A stretch of 64,000 nucleotides of DNA from Diphasiastrum complanatum (lineage: Eukaryota > Streptophyta > Lycopodiopsida > Lycopodiales > Lycopodiaceae): contig CM055096.1 of the NCBI GenBank assembly GCA_029204225.1, positions 7,247,992 to 7,311,991 on the forward strand, read 5' to 3'. Below the pieces are notes generated by a model that did no database searches, was not told the DNA's origin, and worked only from the letters and a program-made list of their open reading frames with translations. Numbering within the stretch: the stretch's first letter is position 1; every line of letters starts with the position of its first letter. The translations under genes were made by a program, and so were the position numbers. This document shows, piece by piece, positions 56,225 through 64,000 of the stretch.

Positions 56225-57230
56225 ATGGTATTTCAATTCTTGTGCTTCTTAGCACATGACTCCATGCAAGTTCCTATTCGAAGAACTCACATTAGCATAT
56301 TCGAAGTATGTTTACTTCGATGACTCAAGTACACTTCAGATTGGAGGCCAAGGATCTATATGTCTTCATATTCCAAATGGTGACTCGACATTGCTCAAAG
56401 ATGTATTTTATGTACCTAAGCTGACAAAGAATTTACTATCTATCAGCAAGCTCACAAATCAGAGCTGTAAAGCTTTGTTCAATTCAAAGCAATGTACCAT
56501 TTTGGATAAAGATAATAATCAGATCCTCTCTACAAACAAAGAAGGTAATTTGTACATTTTGAGTCATGAGTAGGCACTTTCTAGCAATGTGAGTACTTCA
56601 AATACTCAGATATGGCATCAAAGATTAGGACATTTAAACATGAGATCAATCTTGGACAACCTAGATCAAGATTTCCAAAGAGACAAGCCGTAAGAGCTAA
56701 GTCTATTCTAGAATTGATACATAGTGATCTGTGCGGCCCTATGACTACTACATCTCTGGGTTCAAGACCATATTTTATCACTTTTATCGATGACTATTCG
56801 AGATTCGCCAATATTATGTTCATCAAGATCAAGTCTGAGACATTCAACTACTTCAAAAAATTCAAGCGGTCTGCTGAGACACAAATTGGTCAAAAGATCA
56901 AGGCCCTTCGCACAGATAGTGGAGAAGAATATCTATCAACTGAAATGTCTGACTATTTATCATCATGTGACATTTATCATCAATTCACTACCAGCTACAC
57001 GCCATAGCAAAATGGATTAGTCGAGAGGAAGAACCGAACATTACTCAATGCGGCACGATCAATTATGTCAAATTCTAAGTTACCCAAGAATTTTTGGGCT
57101 GAAGCAATTTCAACAGCTTGCTATCTACAAAATTATTCAAGCACTAAAGCAATCAACTCAAAGATTCCATTTGAAGCCTATCTTGTATGCAAATCGAGTC
57201 TGAAACACGAGGGGATCCTGGCATCATGAA
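56225..57230 (+). pseudogene. Copia protease and integrase, family C
   Basis: The protease active site reads YFNSCASxHMTPC, so Asp-Ser-Gly-Ala-Ser has become NSCAS with a stop. KLTKNLLSISKLTNQSC follows. Then comes the integrase core: FITFIDDYSRFANIMFIKIK, LRTDSGEEYLSTEM and, after a TAG at 57006, QNGLVERKNRTLLNAA. The D,D,E residues are all present, and WAEAISTACYLQN follows. It ends at about 57230. Confidence 0.88.
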
Positions 57231-57524
57231 TCAGAAAATCCAATGAGGAGATGGGCGAGTTCCACCAAGATATATACATAGAGGATATTCTCTCTAGGAT
57301 CCCTCCATCCCTATCATAAGCAATTGACTTCCTATTCTTGTATTATAGTAGTCAAACACCATGCAAGAGTCCAATTATAGGTATGGGCCCTCATAAGATT
57401 ATTAATTACATTATCTACCAAGTCTGGAATGACGAGGCATAACTAATAACCTTATACACTCAAGTACCAGCTATCCATGTCAAAAATTATTCTGAATCCC
57501 ACATACTGGACATGGAAACAACAG

Positions 57525-57700
57525 TAGGTCTTGTTCTTCATCAGTGAATTATACTCAGCATTCATGGCAGTACGCCACTTGTCTGCATTTGAACTCGACA
57601 GTGTTTCTGCTACTGAGGCATGTTCATCATAACTGATGAATGCTTGAGGGACATAACGATCAGGCTCATGTCGATGTCGAGCAAACCTTCAAATAATAGT
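57525..57700 (-). pseudogene. Inverted copia segment between integrase and RT
   Basis: The minus strand encodes HRHEPDRYVPQAFISYDE and NADKWRTAMNAEYNSLMKN, the linker and first RT block of a copia pol, while both neighbours code on the plus strand. The right edge lies at about 57705. The left edge is somewhere in 57230-57520, where neither strand reads clearly. Confidence 0.75.
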
Positions 57701-57711
57701 CGGTTGTTGAG

Positions 57712-58130
57712 ATGATGACTCTCCTATATATGCAACATGCATTTCTGAATGGATATATGCAAGAAGACATATGTATCCATCAACCTGAAGGTTACATCCT
57801 TCAAGGCCAAGAACACAAAGTATGTAAGTTGCATAAAGCTCTCTACAGGCTAAAGCAAGCTCCAAGGGTCTGGTTTGATAGAATCAATCAGTTCTTGTTG
57901 CAACACAACTTTTCTTCAAATTTTGTTGACTCTTATGTTTATCTCAAGCGTAGAGGCCCAAGCTATGTTATATTAGCTCTATACATTGATGATTCTCTGA
58001 TCATCAACAATTTGAATCTGTTACTACAAGAGACAAAGTCTCTATTGCCCGAAGAAATTTGAAATGACCGATTCAGGCCCAATGCATTACATCCTTGGGA
58101 TTGAGATATACTTTCTGGAGTGACTCAATC
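57712..58130 (+). pseudogene. Copia reverse transcriptase, family C
   Basis: The frame reads HAFLNGYMQEDICIHQPEGY, CKLHKALYRLKQAPRVWFD, DSYVYLKRRGPSYVILALYI, with YIDD as the active site. After a shift near 58050 comes MHYILGIEIYFLE. The opening block with MDVKT is damaged next to the inversion. RNase H is missing. Confidence 0.88.
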
Positions 58131-58589
58131 GAACAATCGATCTTTAATCTTCATCCACATTATTATCCAATTCTGAGATTTTATTTGTGTTTCTACATAG
58201 TCTGCAAAAGTACTCAGGAATTGCTCAACAGGTGGCTCCGACATATCGGACATCATCCGACTTATCGATGACGTCGACAAAAGTTGAAGACGTCAGCCAT
58301 GTTGATGAAAGACAATAATTGTTTCACTTGATATGAAGCTAAAGACTTGCCCTAACTGCTTTGCAAGTAAATTTCTGAGAAGTCCTAACTGGATGGATGT
58401 CAGTGCATTATGGCCAACTGGTTATTGCAATATGCAACCTAATTAGCTGTCCTACTAGGATACACATTAATTGCTTTAGTATAAATAGCTAATCATCAAA
58501 TATTATCTTAGCTAGCATTTTAGAAGCTTAGTTTCTATCTTAGCTCAATATTGCTATATTCATGCTGACTGCTTATTAGCGAAAGTGCA
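58131..58589. other. No gene recognised; TATA-like sequence
   Basis: A TATAAATAG box at 58481 could mark an LTR of family C. No LTR ends were found. Confidence 0.3.
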
Positions 58590-60816
58590 TCAGACAGAGT
58601 TTTCATGCGTTGTGTCAATCCTTAATGAAGGGACTAAAAACTCTACAAGCATTACATCATCTTGACCATATACCAATTGGAAGGGTGTTTGATCAATGCT
58701 TCCCTTATATGTTGTCCTGAATGCCCACAGAGCAGCATGAAACTTGTGTTCCCAATCCGATCTGCTAGCTTCAACTGTTTTCGTGAGCACACTATACAAG
58801 ATCTTATTGGATGATTCTGCTTTCCCATTACCGTGAGGATAATAAGGCGTACTGGTTCTATGGATCACAAAGAATCCCTCCAACAGGACCTTGATGGTCT
58901 CATTGATGAAATGACCCCCTCGATCGCTGACTATCTCCACCGGGCACCCAAAGCGCACAATGATATTTTCATATAGGAACTTGGCAGTGGTCCTAGCATC
59001 AGCTACTCTTACTGCCTTGGCTTCGACCCACTTGGTGAGATAGTCGGTGGCCACGTTTATGTATCGAGCCTAGGTACTTCTTGCTATAGGGTGAATTGGA
59101 CTGACATAATCCAATCCCCACTTTTCAAATGGTGTTTGGGCTAAGATCGGGTGCAGAAGGTCATAATTCAATCTCGTTGGTCTCCTTGCCCTTTGGCACA
59201 CATCGCACTTCCTCAGGTCTTGTGAATGTCGGATGCAAAATGGCCTCCATCCATGCCTTCATGTGAAAGCGAAATGATCTGGGTGGCCTCATGAGAAAGA
59301 ATACACTACCGAAGAATCCCATCTAGTCTTCTTCGGTACAATTGGTCGACAATCAACTGATAAGGTCTAGCCTTCAAGATCAATTTTTGCTAATCCGTCT
59401 TGGGTAATGATTTGTCTGGTTGGCCCCACATTAGATATTCAATTATGTCGGCAGCCCACTCTGGTACTGTGTCTACGTAAAATAAGACAACATCTGGTAG
59501 CTCGTCGTCAAGTTGGGTTGCAACCTCCTTTCTCTTGATCCGTGACACATGATCTGCCATGTAGTGTTGTTTTCCCTTGCAAACTACTATCCAAAATCAA
59601 ACTCTAATAACAGAAGTAGCCATCGAGTGATTCTCCCTGTGTTGCAGGTTTTGTTAATGAGATAGAGCAAGGGTTGATGGTGCATATAAAAAGCAAAGTG
59701 TGTGGCCATCAGGTAGTGCTGAAACTTTTTAACCGCATAAATCATTGCCAGTGATTCCCGCTCTGTGGTTGAATAATTCATTTTTGTATCACTGAGCTGT
59801 CGGCTTGCAAATCGGATTGGAAAATCCTTTTTATGTTCTCCTGGCTGGGTTAAGACTGCTCCAACTGCATACTTCGATGCGTCCGTATACACATGAAACT
59901 CGATGGACCAATTGGGCGGACGTAGGATTGGTGCCGAAACCAATGCATCTTTAAGCTTTTGGAAGGCCTTTAGGACTTCCTCGTTCCAATGTGGATCCGT
60001 TGTTTGTAAATTGGTCATCCTAACTCCACAAAATCTAGAAATAAAGATCCTATAATAGTTAGCATGACCCATAAAGATGTAGACCTCGCGAATCGTTCCC
60101 GGTGATGGTAGATTAACAATGATCCTGATTTTTGATAGGTCTGTGGTGATCCCATGTATGGATACTATATGGCCGAGAATCAAGCCATGTGTAGCCCAAA
60201 TTGACATTTTTTTGGATTCAAGGAGATTTGGAATTCCGGCATTTTTGTAGCACCTTCTCCAGATTGGATAAGTGTTCTGAGTTTGGTCCATGCACGCACA
60301 AATCGTCCAAGAAAATTTCCAGAAATTTTTGCAAATGCTCTTTGAATGCCGCCTGCATGACTCGCTGGAAAGTGCTTGGGGCATTGTAGAGTCCAAATGG
60401 CATCACCTTATAGGCATAGATTTCTCATTCCATGGCGAATGTTGTCTTATGCTGGTCTTGGGGTGCTATCTTCACCTGGTTGTAACTGCTGAAGCTATCT
60501 AAAAAACTATAGGCTTCAATCCCAGCTACTATGTCAAGGACACTTTCCGTAAAGGATAAAAGAAAATGATCCTTTTTGGTGACTGCATTTAGCACCTTCA
60601 GATTCACACAAATTCGCATTTTGCCATTCTTCTTGGGTACTATAACTATCAACTATACCCATTCAGTGTGTTCAATTTCGTAAATGAAATCTGGGTCTAA
60701 CAGCTTCTGCAATTCATGCTTGATCAGCTCTGTGTAGTTTGGGTTGCAGCAATAGTATTGACTCACCTTGGGGACTGCTCCATCCACCAAGGGTATGGTG
60801 TGTGTCAACTTTCAGA
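58590..60816 (-). pseudogene. Gypsy RT, RNase H and integrase
   Basis: Reading leftward in the usual gypsy order: IPLVDGAVPKVSQYYCNPNY and IVIVPKKNGKMRICVNLKVL (fingers), MMPFGLYNAPSTFQRVM and EIFLDDLCVHG (palm, FLDD), then the thumb. The RNase H has HVYTDASKYAVGAVLTQPG and NYSTTERESLAMIYAVKKF, and FYMHHQPLLYL where FxTDHQ is usual, so a catalytic Asp is lost. After GKQHYMADHVSRIKRKEV and a damaged HHCC region (CDVCQRARRPTRLNYDLLHP) comes the integrase core with ATDYLTKWVEAKAVRV, GCPVEIVSDRG and GNGKAESSNKILYSVL. Few stops remain. Its gag and protease side is cut at 60816 by an LTR-like sequence. Confidence 0.92.
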
Positions 60817-61570
60817 GAAAAAGGACAAATATTGATTGTACTATCAATCATTAAGAGTTATTGATTGCTTAATCCAAAGATCTATCAAGTTCTAAATGTT
60901 AGATCTTGATCTAGATGCTTTACACTATGAAAAGCAAGAGCAATGGATCAAATGATCAAACACATGGATGGGCAGCCTCTCGTGTGGAGAACAGTACTTG
61001 TACGACCTGTTTACAAAGAGTAAAGTACATTAACTTACAAATGCATTTCATTCATCAAAACTCAAGACAAATGTGGAAATCTCAACAAAACTAGAATTTG
61101 CCAATGTCACATCAACTTGTTATTGATTTGGTTGACCTCTTTATAGATCAAGTACATCCATGAGCGGTGTACTGTCTAGCAGGCCTTCACACGTGTGAAG
61201 AGTGCCTAGTTATCCAGATCCACCAATGGGAGCCATATGTGCTCATTTCCCAAAGTTGACTATTCTCTTTGGCTAGAAAACAAAAAACTAGTCTTCCACA
61301 TTTATAGCTGGACATGTGTGAGTAATAACTCATTCACATGGAAGTCCAATCTATTTACAAAAAGTTTGACCAATTTGACCATTTTCAAGATTCTACTCAA
61401 AGGTCAATTTCACACTAGTGTAGATCAAGCTAAAACCCATCTAACTTAATAAAAATGACTGATGTACATTCTTTCACACGTGGGAACAGACTCCACGCGT
61501 GTGAGATTCTATCAAGCTCAAATAACTTGAGATCTACAAGATACAACAAGTTGGAAGTGATATTTTAACA
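60799..61570 (-). mobile_element. Copia 3' LTR, family F (left end uncertain)
   Basis: At 61571-61581 the minus strand has a polypurine tract (GTGAGGAGGAG), followed by TGTTAAAATATCAC, the LTR start. The other end is placed at TGTCAACTTTC (60799), which would give TGTTAA...TTGACA ends and lies where gypsy coding stops. Yet the sequence next to the primer site at 63849 does not match this end, so the left boundary or the pairing of the two LTRs is uncertain. Confidence 0.5.
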
Positions 61571-61583
61571 CTCCTCCTCACTT

Positions 61584-62147
61584 CTAACTTGGCAAGTCAA
61601 TATGTGCATATGCTACACAACCAAAGACTCTGACGTGAGACAGGTTGGGCTTTCTACCCCACCATAGCTCATGTGGTGTCGTGTGAGGAACACCAGACTT
61701 TCCTGTCCTGTTCTGGATGTATGCGGCTGTAGCTACTGCTTCAGCCCACAGTGCCCTTGGAGCCTTCGAGTATGCCATCATGCATCTGGCTGTTTCCATT
61801 AGGGTCTTGTTCTTTTGTTCAACAGCACCATTGTGCTGCGGTGTGTAGGCTGCAGTTCTTCTGTGAATGATACCACAATCATTGTAGAAGTCAGTGAAGC
61901 GATTCGAGATATATTCGCCACCTTGATCCGTTCTGATCTGCTTCACCTTGTTGCCTGTACATCTCTCTGTCCAATTCACGTATTCTATGAATTTATCGAG
62001 TGCTTCAGATTTATTTAGAATAAAATACACTTTGGCAAACTTTCTATAATCATCAATGAAGGTTATATAATATCTTGAACCTCCTACTGAGATCATGTTG
62101 AATGGTCCACAGATGTCAAAATGCACTAGCTCCAGAATCTTGGTCAT
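61584..62147 (-). pseudogene. Copia integrase, family F, fused to the polyprotein tail
   Basis: The 187-codon frame keeps all three catalytic residues: YITFIDDYRKFAKVYF, QIRTDQGGEYISNRF and HNGAVEQKNKTLMETA. It continues with WAEAVATAAYIQNRTGK, WWGRKPNLSHVRVFGCVAYA, then HIDLPS and a TAG, 13 bp from the polypurine tract. DLPS-stop is the usual copia RNase H end, so RT and RNase H are lost with the frame kept. The rest of pol is well preserved, so the loss seems recent relative to the element's age. Confidence 0.88.
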
Positions 62148-62787
62148 TCTTGACGAATGGAGTGCGCGACATCTTGCCTTTCAAACATGCATCACAGATG
62201 GTCGAACTGGTTGCATTCGAGATGCTGACCCCTGTTGTCCCTCCATGATGACTTGCTTGGTAGAGTGCCATTGAGTTCATGTGGTAGAGTCTTCTATGCC
62301 ACATAGTGTCTGACGAGTCATCATGGGTTTGATGCATCTGATCTTCAGGTAGGCGCACCTTCAGATGATATAGGTTGTCTTTCCTTCTGCCTTGAGCTAT
62401 GAGAGTGCTGGTGCTGGCGTCAATCACGTTGCATGCTTCGTTAGAAAACGTCATGCGCATCCCTGCATCTGCTATTCTTGCTACAAAGAGCAAGTCTTGC
62501 TACAGGGTTGGCACGAACAGAACATCTTCGAGTCGTCTGTCTCTGCCGTTGGTGTTGATCCACAGTGAACCAATGTCATTCACTTGATGTCTAGATCCAT
62601 CTCTAAGAACTATGAATCTTGAGGGATCCGCACTTCTGAAATCAGACATTATTCGTCTTGATGTCACGAAGTGTGAGGTGGCTCCTAAATCTAGGATCAC
62701 CTCATGTGTGTCAGACATTGATGTTGCACATACATCTTCACAGATGTAGGCGGTCGAACAATTTCTGTTCATTCTTTCTTCACCCAT
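62116..62787 (-). pseudogene. Copia protease and pre-integrase, family F
   Basis: The frame 62787-62500 has HEVILDLGATSHFVTSRRIM, with DLGATS for the usual DSGATS, and ends DVLFVPTL. One stop follows. The 62493-62116 frame carries GRRKDNLYHLKVRL, MWHRRLYHMNSMALYQASHH and CDACLKGKMSRTPF, the zinc-binding pre-integrase block. A frameshift near 62150 joins it to integrase. Confidence 0.88.
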
Positions 62788-62905
62788 CTTCGAGCTCTCG
62801 GGCTCCTCGACATAGGAAGAACTATTGTTGTTCTCATGTCTGTTCTGTGCTGATTTGTTCCTTGGGTTCTGGCGGCAATCTATGGCTGCGTGACCCTATC
62901 TTATG

Positions 62906-63690
62906 TCAATGGATACACTCAATCTTGGGATTGAGCCAACAAGTATCTACTGTATGCCCGTCTCTTCTACATCTCACGTAGGTCTTCTTGTCTGCACCTT
63001 GTTGTTTCGACCTCCCTTTGGTCTTCCAGTTGCCCTTGCTTATTCCCTTTGTTTGCTGGTCATGATCCTGCCTCTGATTGGACTCCCTCTTAGGCTTAAA
63101 TTGCCTCTTTGATTTTTCTTTATTGTCGTAGAGGGCTTGGTCAGAACCATCTTTGTGATCCAGATGTTCTCTGGCCTCGACTTCCTCTCGAATCTCGATA
63201 ATCGCTTTTTCGAGGTTCATGGCGGGATCTTTCACGAGCAGGGTTCGTGTCGTCTGGAAAGATCTGGGTAAGGCTCTCAACAAGTACGTGAGCTGCTTCT
63301 TAGTTGACACTACATTCTCTGCTTCAGAGTTATGTAGTGATAGAAATAGATCCTTCATCTTTCTTACGAAAGAGGTGAGGTCTTTTCCATCCCACTGCAA
63401 TTCATCAACTGATCTTCCAACATCATGATTTGACTTCTTGATTTCATCTGAAATCTAGTGAGCAATGCATTCCACATATCCTTAGCTTTGGAGAGTGTAG
63501 CCAGGTCAAGTGTGAGACTATCTTTGATGGAAGATGAAAGCAAGGCTAATGTCTTGTCGTTTTTCTCCCTCCATTCACGTAGCTCCTTTTCTGTTGTTGT
63601 AGACATTTCTTCTGTGCCATCCACCCAGGGAAAGAGTCCTTCGCCCTTGAGTATCAAAGATGTCTTACTTTTCAGGCTAGAAAATTAGAT
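62906..63690 (-). pseudogene. Copia gag, family F
   Basis: The first frame (63657-63364) has EEMSTTTEKELREWREKNDK and ALLSSSIKDSLTLDLATLSK. It shifts near 63390 into MQWDGKDLTSFVRKMKDLFL, STKKQLTYLLRALPRSF, a Lys-rich region, and YVRCRRDGHTVDTC, a knuckle with Tyr for the first Cys. It is a UBN2-type gag with one frameshift. Confidence 0.85.
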
Positions 63691-63848
63691 CCAAAAAAAT
63701 CAAGTATCGTGCAGATCTTGCTTTGCATGCTGCTGATTGAAGCCATTGTTTCTTGAAGTTTGCTTCCTTGTTGATGGGTGATTGTCTAAATGCTTTGCCT
63801 CCTGAATCTTATAGCTTCTTTTGGGTATGTCAGAATTTGATAGGGTGA

Positions 63849-63860
63849 GCTCTGATACCA
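63849..63860 (-). promoter_or_regulatory. Copia primer binding site (iMet tRNA), family F
   Basis: The minus strand reads TGGTATCAGAGC, about 160 bp before the gag frame. A 5' LTR would start at about 63862 and run past the window's end. Confidence 0.85.
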
Positions 63861-63861
63861 C

Positions 63862-64000
63862 TGATGAGGAGAAAAAGGTGATTGACTGATGAGAAATTCG
63901 TCAGATTCGCACAACTTTTGCAAAGGCGAATCAATCACGACTCTCTTCAGCTCAGATGGAGTTCAGATGCGACCATCGGACATTGCCAGCTGAATCGCTC
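63862..64000 (-). mobile_element. Partial copia 5' LTR, runs off the window
   Basis: Sequence to the right of the primer site begins TGATGAGGAGAAAAAGG and continues to the edge. It does not match the LTR end at 60799, so a mixed element or a wrong boundary is possible. Confidence 0.45.

Overview
The window reads as nuclear DNA of a land plant with a large, repeat-rich genome. It has plant-type Ty1/copia and Ty3/gypsy elements (iMet-tRNA and tRNA-Asp-type primer sites), LINEs, many dinucleotide microsatellites, GT-AG introns and a plant-style PP2C phosphatase gene. Nothing ties it to a species. The introns of several kilobases and the old, nested retroelements would suit a fern or another non-angiosperm, but this is inference.

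Layout. 1-5.6 kb: tandem repeats, a minus-strand copia element (LTR, PBS, gag) inserted into a gypsy gag-protease. 5.6-14.3 kb: two 1.1-kb direct repeats flank a copia LTR plus integrase piece, a gypsy integrase and an RNase H domain. 14.7-15.2 kb: a small secreted-protein gene. 15.4-17.3 kb: tandem repeats and microsatellites. 18.5-26.1 kb: copia fragments in both orientations, including an element whose integrase/RT region is replaced by a hydrophilic ORF. 26-31.3 kb: mosaic gypsy/copia pieces and an LTR. 32.4-35 kb: a split, intron-containing gene resembling an amino (N6A/N4C) DNA methyltransferase with a cysteine-rich region upstream. 36.7-47.2 kb: a four-exon PP2C phosphatase on the minus strand, with a degenerate LINE in intron 2 and a LINE fragment in intron 1. 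48.8-49.2 kb: a zinc-finger fragment. 50-64 kb: gypsy RT, LTRs, three copia elements and a gypsy pol, several nested or internally deleted.

Only two genes look intact: the PP2C gene, whose four exons join in phase into 481 codons, and the 93-residue secreted protein. Almost all other coding sequence is decayed retroelement. The methyltransferase-like locus stands out because its match runs over several separate motifs, yet its exon junctions do not all keep phase, so it is either diverged or a recent pseudogene.

All calls come from reading the sequence by eye. No database search was run.
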